Below, in pieces: positions 14,467 through 22,247 of a stretch of 30,649 bases of DNA; within the stretch, counting starts at the first letter, position 1; every line of letters begins with the position of its first letter. Below the pieces are notes generated by a model, which ran no database searches, was not told the origin of the DNA, and saw only the letters and a program-made list of their open reading frames with translations. Origin of the DNA: OLB7 sp966250335 (GTDB lineage: Bacteria > Bacteroidota > Ignavibacteria > OLB7); NCBI GenBank assembly GCA_966250335.1, contig CBINGZ010000054.1:1-30649 (forward strand). Reading direction: 5' to 3'. Position numbers and translations under genes: made by a program.

Positions 14467-16407
14467 CTACATTCTCTCCGTCGCCTCTCTGTCGGTCTCG
14501 TAGATCTCCTCGACCTTTTCCGGGGTAAGCTGATCGGGAGTTCCCTCGAAGACGACCCGCCCGGCGCGAAGCGCCACGATACGATCGGCGTATTCGCGGG
14601 CGAGTTCAAGCACATGCAGGTTCACGACCACCGTGATCCCCTCCTCCCTGTTGAATCGTTTCAGGATATGGAGGATCACGTCGGCGAGCTTCGGGTCGAG
14701 CGAGGCCATCGGTTCGTCGGCAAGGATCACATCGGGGCGCTGCGCCAGCGAGCGGGCGATCGCCACCCGCTGCTGCTGACCGCCGGAGAGGTTACCGGCG
14801 CGACTCCGGATCTTGTCGGCGAGACCGACTTCCGAAAGATATCGTTGTGCGATCTCGAGATCGGCCGCCGGGTAGAGACCCAGCATCGACCGAAGCCAGG
14901 AGACGTGCGCCAGCCGTCCGGTCAGGACATTCTCCAGCGCGGTGAGGCTTCGCACGATATTGAACTGCTGGAAGACGAAGCCGATCCTTCGCCGCACCGC
15001 GATCAGCTCCCTGCCGGAGACGCGGGTGATATCGGCGCCGTCGAAGAGGATCGTACCGGAGGTCGGCTCGTTCATTCTGTTCAGACAGCGAAGAAGGGTC
15101 GACTTCCCCGCGCCGGAGAGCCCGATGACCGCCAGGAACTCCCCGCGCCTGATATCGAGATCGAGTCCGTCCAGCGCCCTGAAGGGGGGCTCGCTGCTTC
15201 CGGGGGAGGGAGGAAAGAGGACGGTGAGAGCTCGGGCCGAGTAGATCGCATCACGATCGGCCGGGGCGACCGACGCGACTGAGGCCCTCCGCTCTTCCGT
15301 TCCCGCGACTCTTCGTGCCCGGCGTTTCGCAACGATCAGCAGAATGAGCGCCGTGACCCCGGCGGCGGAGAAGAAGAGGATCGACCTCAGTTCGTTCTCC
15401 CCTGTTCCCTTCTGGATTGCGCCGGTCACATCCAGATCGAGCAGGTCGGCGGCCTGGCGTACTGGCTCGTAATCCGAGGGTTCGGCCGGGATCATCGCCT
15501 CCACGAAGTACATCCGGCGCAGCAGCTCCCGTCCCACCGAATCGGCGGTCATCGTCCGCACGGCCGTGGTCACCTTCTCCACGATCTCCGGATGATTGTC
15601 GATCATGAACTGCGTGGTGGAGAGGTTGTCGCCGGGGATCGGCTTCGAGTAGAAGATCGGCCTGATTCTCCCCTTGAACATCCCCTTCCCCATCTGCGTC
15701 CACGATCCGTCCCCTCCCGACGTATCGTTCGAGAAGGTCCCTCCGGCGTCCAGTGTCCCGTTCAGCACGGCCAGCAGGATGGCGTCGTGTCCCCCCGCGA
15801 ACTTCTGTTCGCCGAAGTAGGTGTCGGGATCGATCCCCGCGTCGATCAGGGCGGCCTTCGGATAGATATGGCCGGAGGTGGAGGTGGGGTCCGCCCAGCC
15901 GACGGTCCGTCCCTTCAGGTCGGCGATCGAGCGGAAGGAGCTGTCGGCGTTGACCACGATGCAGCCGTAGTAGTACGGCTTCCCCTTCCGCTGCGCCTTC
16001 AGAAGGACGCGGGCGTCGGCGATCCGTTCGGCGAAAACGTAGCTGAGAGGGGGGAAGAAGGCGAAATCGACGGTGCGGGAGCGGAGCGCCTCGACCAGCC
16101 CGCTGTAGTCCTGGGCCACGGCGATCCGCACCGGCAGACCGACTCTGGCGGAGATCATCTCTGCCAGTTTGTCGGCATTCCGCTGGACATCGTCCGACCG
16201 TTCGGAGGGGTTCAGTCCGATCACGATCTCCTTCTTCGGTCCCTCCTGCTCACCGCCGGAGCAGCCGCTCCGGAGGAGGAGAACCAGGATCGCCGGCAGA
16301 AGGAGGAGCCGTTGAAACGTAGATCGACGGAGCACGGAGGGTTCCGATGAGAATGTCGAGGGAGGGGCTGCGGGGCCCCGGGAGTCGGCGGCAAAATAAT
16401 GAAACAT
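14467..16407 (-). CDS. PhnD-PhnC fusion: binding protein, membrane helix and ABC ATPase
   Basis: A single 646-residue chain joining two normally separate subunits. Residues 25-50 are a signal sequence with an SGC that could be a non-canonical lipobox. Residues 58-330 form a PhnD/PtxB-type periplasmic binding domain (IVIGLNPSERSDDVQRNADK; VDFAFFPPLSYVF; KGKPYYYGCIVVNADSSF). A membrane helix at 343-359 (LFFSAAGVTALILLIVA) is followed by the basic run KRRARR, placing the next part in the cytoplasm. Residues 387-640 are a complete PhnC ATPase: Walker A GLSGAGKST at 429-437, Q-loop Q480/Q481, signature LSGGQQQR at 540-547, Walker B VILADEP at 560-566 and switch H598. The topology fits a membrane-tethered binding protein. 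A GTG at 16335 (residue 25) is an alternative start that fits a normal signal peptide better. It is followed by phnE. Confidence 0.85.
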   Translation of the reverse strand: MFHYFAADSRGPAAPPSTFSSEPSVLRRSTFQRLLLLPAILVLLLRSGCSGGEQEGPKKEIVIGLNPSERSDDVQRNADKLAEMISARVGLPVRIAVAQDYSGLVEALRSRTVDFAFFPPLSYVFAERIADARVLLKAQRKGKPYYYGCIVVNADSSFRSIADLKGRTVGWADPTSTSGHIYPKAALIDAGIDPDTYFGEQKFAGGHDAILLAVLNGTLDAGGTFSNDTSGGDGSWTQMGKGMFKGRIRPIFYSKPIPGDNLSTTQFMIDNHPEIVEKVTTAVRTMTADSVGRELLRRMYFVEAMIPAEPSDYEPVRQAADLLDLDVTGAIQKGTGENELRSILFFSAAGVTALILLIVAKRRARRVAGTEERRASVASVAPADRDAIYSARALTVLFPPSPGSSEPPFRALDGLDLDIRRGEFLAVIGLSGAGKSTLLRCLNRMNEPTSGTILFDGADITRVSGRELIAVRRRIGFVFQQFNIVRSLTALENVLTGRLAHVSWLRSMLGLYPAADLEIAQRYLSEVGLADKIRSRAGNLSGGQQQRVAIARSLAQRPDVILADEPMASLDPKLADVILHILKRFNREEGITVVVNLHVLELAREYADRIVALRAGRVVFEGTPDQLTPEKVEEIYETDREATERM

Positions 16408-16758
16408 GTGGATCGGCTACGGCCGAGTCCGATATTCATGATCCCTTCCGGTTTCCGGTGAACGAGAGGGGGAAAGGGCCTGAAACGAGATTTTTTCGCG
16501 CAATACCCCGATCGTGACATGGGGAACGAAGGGGACCCGAACCGACGACGGAATGGGATCGGGAGAGGCTGCGGAGCCTTGTGGAACCGGGCTTCGCGGA
16601 ATAATTTCCGGTCGGTCTACAATCTGACGGTGAGATCCTCCGTCCTCTATCCTGACTGTTAGAAAAACGTACAAAGAAATAATCTGGAGATTATGCGAGC
16701 AACGGGGGTTCGTCAAGTTTTGGTGAAATAATTCTTGCGCAGCCCTCCACGAAATTTG
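16408..16758. other. Intergenic stretch upstream of the transporter operon
   Basis: Presumed promoter region for the minus-strand phn-like operon. I see no gene and no recognised riboswitch or operator. GC falls towards the right end, where a promoter for the structured RNA appears to begin. Confidence 0.5.
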
Positions 16759-16759
16759 T

Positions 16760-17150
16760 ATGTTAGCGGTGCCGGTGGCATCATCGGTGAGCCAGGACAG
16801 AAGGAGCGTTTCAGATCGTTAAAGCTTGACATTACGTCGGAACAGGCACTTCAGGAGGTCGTTCCCGAACTCTGAAGGGTGCAATCCCGGACGGCGGCGG
16901 TTGCCGAAGTCAAGTCGAAACGCCTGAACGTAGGAGAGAACAGAAGATGTGAGTAGACGATCGGCCGGTAACGGCCGCGAATACTCTAGAAATCCTCTCT
17001 CTGACGGTTGTAGACAATCATGGGGACTGTTTGCGATCCGTCAAAACCTCTCTCTCTTAAATTCTCCTTTCGTTGTGGTGGTGAAACAAATGAGATAGGG
17101 GAATGCCTCTTGGTGTGTGGTGACATCAAGAGGCATCTCATTATTTAGTC
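16760..17150 (+). ncRNA. Candidate structured non-coding RNA
   Basis: No open frame of note, but strong nested pairing. 16806-16812 (GCGTTTC) pairs with 16917-16923, 16825-16830 (CTTGAC) with 16909-16914, and CTTCAG at 16849-16854 with CTGAAG at 16872-16877. Local hairpins follow (GGCCGGTAACGGCC, GACGG...CCGTC), and a long terminator stem closes at 17103-17136. A GAAATTTG at 16751-16758 resembles a TAnnTTTG -7 element with TTG upstream, placing the 5' end near 16765. The length, about 385 bases, is near that of RNase P RNA or tmRNA, but their conserved blocks (GAGGAAAGTCCG; GGTTCGA) are absent. GGTGCC and GGGTGCAATCCC only vaguely recall a cobalamin riboswitch. The family is not identified. 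Confidence 0.45.
17103..17136 (+). terminator. Hairpin terminator of the candidate RNA
   Basis: A 10-base-pair perfect stem (ATGCCTCTTG with its complement), extended by four further pairs in the loop region (GTGT/ACAT), followed by CTCATTATTTAG. The flanking TGAGA/TCTCA can add pairs on the outside. It lies far from any coding gene on this strand, so it probably ends the RNA starting near 16765. Confidence 0.6.
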
Positions 17151-17346
17151 GGTTCGGTCGCGAAGAGTTCACGCATCACGCCTGCTTCCTTCCTCCTTCC
17201 AGTCTGAATCCGATACTGTTTCGGGTGTGGCTTGTTGCTGCGTTCGTGTTTCTATTTCTCTGAGTCTAGCGATCCTCGTACCTGTCGTCGGAGCCTTTGT
17301 TCCCTTCATTTCGAGTCCTGGATGATTCTGCCTGCATCGGTTGTAG

Positions 17347-17557
17347 GGATTATCTCCGCGTATGCGGAGAACAGATGACACCGGAAAGGATAAGAGAAAA
17401 TGTCGTTGGATCATCTCCGCGTCTGCGAAGAGCAGGGGATTATATATATCGCTGTCAGATCAACCTTAGAGCTATCTCTGCGCATGCGGAGAACAGCGGT
17501 CGTCAATTGGTAGGCGGTAACTGGAAACAGGATCATCTCCGCACATGCAGAGAACAA
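17347..17557. CRISPR. CRISPR array 1, four degenerate type I-E-like repeats
   Basis: Four 28-base repeats at 17347-17374, 17408-17435, 17469-17496 and 17530-17557, each separated by a 33-base spacer. They share the core ATCTCCGCG....GCGGAGAACAG with array 2, but each has its own mutations, several of which break the CTCCGC/GCGGAG stem. Read on the minus strand, the repeat resembles type I-E repeats (TTCCCCGC...GCGGGGATGAACC). There are no cas genes in the window. The decay suggests an old, inactive array. Confidence 0.85.
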
Positions 17558-17809
17558 CGACGATCGGCAACCCGGAGCACTGGAATCTACTCAGCATCCC
17601 CCACGCTCCCCATCCCCCTGTCCGAATCCACCCCACAGTCCGGCTTCCGTACAGAACCGCCACCCTCCAATCCCTCATTTCCCTCCCGTTTCAGCGTTTT
17701 GCCGCGTGGCACGATTCTGTAGGTATCTCTTTCCAGACGGTGATTACGCCGGTCCTCAATCAGGCAGATAACAACTCACAGAATAAACAACGCGCTCAGG
17801 AACACTCTC
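17558..17809. other. Leader region of the DUF4402 gene
   Basis: No gene is seen. The stretch is pyrimidine-rich in its first part, without further CRISPR repeats. It presumably carries the promoter of the secreted-protein gene at 17810; TTTTG at about 17698 could be a -33 element, but no good -7 element follows. Confidence 0.4.
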
Positions 17810-18346
17810 ATGAAGACGATCTTCTCCATCCTCGCTCTCTCGATCATCGCAGCGTCCGCCGCCGTCGCTCAGTCGGCTTCGGTCACCAGCACCGCCACGA
17901 TCGTTACCCCGATCACCGCGACCGCGACCGCTCCGCTCGCCTTCGGTACCATCACCAAGGGCGCCACCGCCTCGGTCGCCGCCAACGCAGCCGCCGCCGG
18001 CGCCGTCACCTTCAGCGGTGACGAAGCCGACAACATCACGATCAGCCTCCCGGCCACGGCAACGATCTCGACGACCTCGGGCGCCGGCTCGAACATGACG
18101 GTGAGCCTGAACCGCGCGGCGATGCGTTCGAACACGACGAGCGCGCAGGGATCTGCCTCGACGCTGGACGGATCGAGCGGGACGGCGACGGCGAACCTGA
18201 GCGCCGACGGCAGCGGCGACGGAACGAACGGCGACGGCCTGGGCCAGCTCTACCTGTGGGTCGGCGGCTCGGTGAACCCGACGGCAACGCAGCAGCGGGG
18301 CAGCTACAGCGGGACGTTCACGGTGAGCGCGGTCTACTCGAACTAA
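17810..18346 (+). CDS. Secreted DUF4402-type protein
   Basis: A 178-residue exported protein with a clear signal peptide (MKTIFSILALSIIAASAAVAQ) and a DUF4402-type beta-rich domain: TATIVTPITATATAPLAFGTI, NITISLPATATI and the C-terminal GSYSGTFTVSAVYSN. Such proteins are small, Ala/Thr/Ser/Gly-rich, often resemble pilin or surface subunits, and are common in Bacteroidota and Proteobacteria. The gene ends in a strong terminator 75 bases downstream. It sits alone between two CRISPR arrays, which is odd, because it has no known link to them. Its GC and codon use resemble the other secreted-protein genes of the window rather than the AT-rich surroundings. Confidence 0.75.
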   Translation: MKTIFSILALSIIAASAAVAQSASVTSTATIVTPITATATAPLAFGTITKGATASVAANAAAAGAVTFSGDEADNITISLPATATISTTSGAGSNMTVSLNRAAMRSNTTSAQGSASTLDGSSGTATANLSADGSGDGTNGDGLGQLYLWVGGSVNPTATQQRGSYSGTFTVSAVYSN

Positions 18347-18420
18347 GGAACGAAGAACAGAAGCACGACAGGTACAGGAGCCGACACGAAGAGGCGCGGC
18401 AGCACGCGACTCAGCCCCCC

Positions 18421-18456
18421 GATCCTTGCGGAGAATCTCCGCGAGGATCTTTTTTT
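18421..18456 (+). terminator. Rho-independent terminator after the DUF4402 gene
   Basis: A 13-base-pair stem (18421-18433 with 18437-18449, one G-T pair), loop AAT, then seven T residues. It is the most canonical terminator in the window. Its stem contains GCGGAGAA and ATCTCCGCG, both also found in the CRISPR repeats that begin 16 bases downstream. Confidence 0.9.
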
Positions 18457-18471
18457 GGAGGATGGTGATAT

Positions 18472-18743
18472 CGATCATCTCCGCGTGTGCGGAGAACAGG
18501 CCGCGACCATTTCCCCTTTCTGGTTTGGTGCCGGATCATCTCCGCGCATGCGGAGAACAGGCTCAATGGGCAACACGAGTTTTCGTTGTTGGCGGATCAT
18601 CTCCGCGCATGCGGAGAACAGTTTTCTCTGAAATCTGCTGTTGATTGAGTCCCAGGATCATCTCCGCGCATGCGGAGAACAGACCAGCCGCCAGCTGTGC
18701 AGGCGATCGCCTACCGGATCATCTCCACGCGCGAAAAGTATCC
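18472..18743. CRISPR. CRISPR array 2, five type I-E-like repeats
   Basis: 28-base repeats at 18472-18499, 18533-18560, 18594-18621, 18655-18682 and 18716-18743, with four 33-base spacers. Repeats 2-4 are identical, repeat 1 differs at a few positions, and the fifth is conserved only in its first 11 bases (GGATCATCTCC). The repeat has a perfect CTCCGC-GCAT-GCGGAG hairpin. Type I-E orientation would put transcription on the minus strand, with the leader to the right, but the truncated repeat is also on the right, so the direction is unsettled. No cas genes are present. Confidence 0.92.
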
Positions 18744-18961
18744 CAGAACGATTTATAGCCGGGCAGATCACCCCCATATATATGGGCATCACCCAATCGA
18801 AACCATTCCCGCATGTCCGGCCCGGGGTTCATCCCCCTTCTCATTCTACACCCTCTACCTGTTGAGCACCCCGCGACCGATGAACCAATCCACAAAGATC
18901 CGGGAGTAACGTCATATATCGCAAGCCTGGATGGTGAGAATACGGTGCTCCCCTCTGGCTC
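18744..18961. other. Region right of CRISPR array 2
   Basis: No gene is seen. A short palindrome CCCATATATATGGG lies at about 18775-18788, in the position of a possible array leader. Open frames here lack coding character. Confidence 0.35.
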
Positions 18962-19131
18962 GGCTCCCGAAGGGAGCACCGATCTGTAGCCACGGGCCAT
19001 TCATAATATCCCAAGCCTGAAGGGGCGTACCATTCCTCCCGTCACGGATGAGGAAGAATGGTGCGCACCTTCGGCGCTAAAGAACATTGGGGGCGTCCAT
19101 AGCTACACATGGCTCGCCCCTTCGGGGCTGG
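18962..19131. repeat. Three-hairpin intergenic repeat, copy 2
   Basis: Begins GGCTCCCGAAGGGAGCACC, then ATCTGTAGC, a degenerate long inverted repeat (GGGCGTACCATTC with GAATGGTGCGCACC), TAGCTACACATGG, and a perfect CGCCCCTTCGGGGC hairpin. Its left long arm has drifted compared with copy 1, while the right arm is well kept. Confidence 0.75.
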
Positions 19132-19253
19132 GAGAAAATGGGTCGATGCTTCACATGATCCCCCCGTCAGGATTGAAAGAGGGGAACTGAACAGATTCCC
19201 CTCTCCAATCTCTTCCCCTCTACGACCCAACCGAACCTTGCATCGGCTCCCGT

Positions 19254-19417
19254 AGGGAGCACCTATATGTAGCTGACGACGATGTTTTTTTCTTCCAGCG
19301 CCGTAGGCGCGTACCAGTCTTCTCGTTATCAACGGGGGGAGACCGGTACGCGCCTACGGCGCTGAAGATCATGGGGGAATGTCTCGGCTACATCTGGTTC
19401 GCCCCTTCGGGGCTGGA
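19254..19417. repeat. Three-hairpin intergenic repeat, copy 3
   Basis: Begins GGCTCCCGTAGGGAGCACC, then TATATGTAGC, followed by long arms CAGCGCCGTAGGCGCGTACC and its complement. It ends TCGGCTACATCTGG and CGCCCCTTCGGGGC. In the long arms GAAGGTGCG of copy 1 has become GTAGGCGCG, with matching changes in the opposite arm, so pairing is kept. Confidence 0.8.
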
Positions 19418-19781
19418 ACAGAGAATAGATCGACCGGAACAAGTAATACAACGAGTTGCCTCCGAATACTGTGCTTCTACCATGCACAGCCTGATGCAAT
19501 GGGTACGTTCATGCCGGCCGAGGCCCGTCATACGTTTCTCCCACGCACAGCCTGGTGCAAGTATGAAGATCCCCCGCCCGAACTTCCCCGCTTACGCATC
19601 GCTGCATCCTTATACATACTGCGTTCCCACGAATACCGTAACTTCGCGCGCCCTATGGGAATGCGCTTTGCGTTTCACGGTCGGTCATGATCGCGGACGC
19701 AACGGGCCGGTGCACCGCGGAATCGATAGCGCGGGGAGCTCTTGCGGCCGGCATTCCACGGACGAACTTCAACGGCCTGCC
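19418..19781. other. Upstream region of the nth operon
   Basis: In frame with the endonuclease gene and open for over 100 codons, but without coding character, since that frame starts in the intergenic repeat. It contains a pair of 27-base imperfect repeats 61 bases apart (19478-19504 and 19539-19565 region). A promoter for the operon should lie here; none was clear. Confidence 0.4.
19484..19560. repeat. Pair of GCACAGCCTG(A/G)TGCAA repeats
   Basis: Two copies, at 19484-19499 and 19545-19560, exactly 61 bases apart. Similarity extends some 10 bases to the left, with about four mismatches in 27. The period equals that of the CRISPR arrays (28 + 33). Only two units are present. Confidence 0.4.
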
Positions 19782-20543
19782 ATGCCCGCGACATCTCGCG
19801 CCGACGACACGGCTTCACGCCGCAGACATACCGCCGAGGCAGCCCGGCGCCTGCGTCGATATATCGATATGCCCTATATCGACGACGGAGCCGGAATGAT
19901 CGAGACGCTGGTCGCCACGATCCTGTCGCAGAACACCTCCGACCTCAACAGCAACCGCGCCTACCTCCAGCTCCGGAACCTCTACGAGACGTGGGAGGAG
20001 GTCGCCTCGGCCGACAGGGAGGAACTGAAAGAGGTGATCCGCCCCGCCGGACTCGCCGACCAGAAATCACGCACCATCATCGATGCCCTCACGACCCTGA
20101 AGGAACGCCACGGAACGCTCGACCCGGAGATCTTTCAGACAATGGGGGACGACGATCTTATCCGGGAACTCACCTCGGTCAAGGGAGTCGGCCTGAAAAC
20201 CGCCTCCTGCGTTCTGATGTTCTCACTGGGTCGCGACGTCTGCGCCGTCGACACGCACGTCCATCGGGTTGCCAACAGGCTGGGACTCGTCTCCGCCGGA
20301 ACCCCGGACGCGACGTTCCATGCGCTCCGTCCCCTTCTGCCGAAGGGAGAGGCCCGCCAGTTTCATGTCGATATGATCCGCTTCGGCAGACGGATCTGCA
20401 AGGCACAGCGTCCCCACTGCTTCGAATGCCCTCTCTTCGATATCTGCGACTGGGAGGAGAAGGAGGGGTATGCGGCCGCCGGTCTGCGGGGCCCGCGACC
20501 GGTGAGCGGCGACGCTCTGCTGCTGGATGTGCTTAAACGCTGA
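19782..20543 (+). CDS. nth: Endonuclease III (DNA glycosylase/AP lyase)
   Basis: A 253-residue base-excision repair enzyme that removes oxidised pyrimidines and cleaves at abasic sites. The helix-hairpin-helix is LTSVKGVGLKTASCVL, with catalytic lysine K139, and the catalytic aspartate is D157 in AVDTHVHRVANRLG. The spacing matches E. coli Nth (K120/D138). The 4Fe-4S motif CKAQRPHCFECPLFDIC gives C206, C213, C216 and C222 with the canonical C-x6-C-x2-C-x5-C pattern. The start at ATG 19782 is chosen because the conserved part begins shortly after it; the longer open frame upstream runs out of an intergenic repeat. It is the first gene of an operon with bshC, pdxJ, a DUF2203 gene and a cysteine desulfurase gene. 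The cluster enzyme may depend on the downstream desulfurase for its sulfur. Confidence 0.92.
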   Translation: MPATSRADDTASRRRHTAEAARRLRRYIDMPYIDDGAGMIETLVATILSQNTSDLNSNRAYLQLRNLYETWEEVASADREELKEVIRPAGLADQKSRTIIDALTTLKERHGTLDPEIFQTMGDDDLIRELTSVKGVGLKTASCVLMFSLGRDVCAVDTHVHRVANRLGLVSAGTPDATFHALRPLLPKGEARQFHVDMIRFGRRICKAQRPHCFECPLFDICDWEEKEGYAAAGLRGPRPVSGDALLLDVLKR

Positions 20544-20578
20544 AGGAGACCGGAACCGTCAGCCCATGTACCGAGACC

Positions 20579-22195
20579 ATGCTTGAGAATACCATCCCGC
20601 TGAAAGGCCTTCCGGGCTATCCGACATTCCTGACGGACGACGCGACCGGACCGAACGGAACGACCTTCGCCACGCCCCCCGGCCTGCTCGAACGTTTCCG
20701 CGCCGTCGACAGGTTCACCCCCGAACATCGCGACGCCGTGGCCGATGCCGTCCTGGACGACCTGACCCGCTGGAACGCGCCGGCGGCGGCAATCAGGGCC
20801 GCGGGCGATCTGCGCAGCACGCGGTCGCTCGCCGTCGTCACCGGCCAGCAGGCGGGGGTCGCGACCGGTCCCCTCTTCACACTCTACAAGGCGATCGGCG
20901 CCGTGCGGAGCGCCGCAGAGCTGGCGGCCGCCAACCCCGACCGCCGGTTCGTGCCGATCTTCTGGATCGAGGCGGACGACCACGACTTCGACGAGGCGCG
21001 CCGCCTTACGATCCTCGACCCCTCCAGCCTGCCGGTGACGCTCGCCTACGACGACGGCGACACGCGGCCGAGACATGTGGGAGACAGACTGATCCACCCG
21101 GAAGGACTGGCAACGATACTCGACACGCTCCGCGAACGCCTCCAGCCCACCGACTTCACGGCGGCCACGCTCGAGATGCTCGCCGAGTCGTACAAATGCG
21201 GCGACGAGTCGCTGGCCGACGGGTTCGCGCGGATGATCTACACGATCCTTGGAGATACGCCGCTGGTGGTCGTCAACTCGCGCAACCCGATGCTCAAGGC
21301 GCGCGCGGCCGATATCTTCGCGGCGGAGGCGGCGAACCCGTGGGGACTGCACGAGGCGGCGTCGACCCGGACCCGGGAACTGCGACGGCTCGGGCTCCCC
21401 ACCCCTGTCGATCCCAAGGTCGGCGCGCTCTTCATGACCCACGAGGGGGAACGGCGCTCGCTCGATCTGGAAGGAGATTCCTACAGGATAAGGGGAACCG
21501 AGACGACGATGACGCGCGAGGAGGCCGCCCGGCTGGCGACCGAGAAGCCGGCAATCTTCTCCCCGAACGTCCTGCTCCGTCCGATCGTTCAGGATGCGAT
21601 ATTCCCGACCGTGATCTATCTGGGGGGACCGGGAGAGCTGGCCTATCTGCGTCAGATCCGGGAAGCGTACGAAGTCTTCGGCATGGAGCCGCCGACTATC
21701 GCGCCGCGACCGTTCGTCCTTCTGGTGGAACCGAAGGTCAGAAGGGTGCTGGAGGGGGGAAGATTCACGCTGGAGGATCTCCTCCGTCCCGATTTCAGCC
21801 CGGCCGAGGCGCTGGTGGACAGCACGATCGACGCCGAGATAGAGAGGGCACGGGCGCGGGCGACCGAACAGGCGCGGGAGGCGTTCGCCGGACTGGAGGA
21901 GCTCACGCACACGATCGATCCCACGCTCGACAAGGCGCTCGCCGCCGGAGCTGCCGGTTCGATCAAGTCGCTGGAGGATTTCGCGAAGCGGCTCCGCTCG
22001 GCGCTCAAGAAGAAGGAACAGACTGCGATAGATCGCCTGGCGGCGGCGGCTTCGCTCGCCCTCCCCGGCGGCAAGCTGCAGGAGCGGGCGCTGAATCCGA
22101 TCTATTTCCTGAACAAGTACGGCCCGGAGGCGTTCCGGGCGGCGCTCGCACGGATCGAGCCGACCCCCGGCGTGCTGCAGACGATCGACATCTGA
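20579..22195 (+). CDS. bshC: Bacillithiol synthase, cysteine-adding enzyme
   Basis: A 538-residue BshC, which adds cysteine to glucosaminyl-malate in the last step of bacillithiol synthesis. The hallmark TGQQAGVATGPLFTLYKA spans residues 88-105, followed by FWIEADDHDFDEA at 128-140 (catalytic and nucleotide-binding region). The end contains a long coiled coil and LNPIYFLNKYG. The length matches the family (about 540). The gene lies 35 bases after nth and 52 bases before pdxJ, in one operon. Neither BshA nor BshB is in the window. The presence of BshC implies that the organism makes bacillithiol, as known for Bacteroidota/Chlorobiota relatives as well as Firmicutes. Confidence 0.92.
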   Translation: MLENTIPLKGLPGYPTFLTDDATGPNGTTFATPPGLLERFRAVDRFTPEHRDAVADAVLDDLTRWNAPAAAIRAAGDLRSTRSLAVVTGQQAGVATGPLFTLYKAIGAVRSAAELAAANPDRRFVPIFWIEADDHDFDEARRLTILDPSSLPVTLAYDDGDTRPRHVGDRLIHPEGLATILDTLRERLQPTDFTAATLEMLAESYKCGDESLADGFARMIYTILGDTPLVVVNSRNPMLKARAADIFAAEAANPWGLHEAASTRTRELRRLGLPTPVDPKVGALFMTHEGERRSLDLEGDSYRIRGTETTMTREEAARLATEKPAIFSPNVLLRPIVQDAIFPTVIYLGGPGELAYLRQIREAYEVFGMEPPTIAPRPFVLLVEPKVRRVLEGGRFTLEDLLRPDFSPAEALVDSTIDAEIERARARATEQAREAFAGLEELTHTIDPTLDKALAAGAAGSIKSLEDFAKRLRSALKKKEQTAIDRLAAAASLALPGGKLQERALNPIYFLNKYGPEAFRAALARIEPTPGVLQTIDI

Positions 22196-22247
22196 TCGAC
22201 AATCGATACATTTCCCCGGACCGGGGAGATCTCCCGAGGAAACCGAT

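Noticed and set aside
16865..16905. GGGTGCAATCCCGGACGG resembles the core of a cobalamin riboswitch
   Set aside because: The other conserved boxes are missing or out of order, and no gene on this strand follows for about 900 bases.
17690..17730. TGGCACG ahead of the DUF4402 gene as a sigma-54 -24 element
   Set aside because: The required GC of the -12 element is absent at the right spacing.
18719..19000. A 93-codon minus-strand frame right of array 2
   Set aside because: It overlaps a CRISPR repeat and the intergenic repeat and shows no domain or coding bias.
19371..19781. N-terminal extension of endonuclease III in the same open frame
   Set aside because: It begins inside repeat copy 3, and the family starts near residue 1 of the 19782 ATG.
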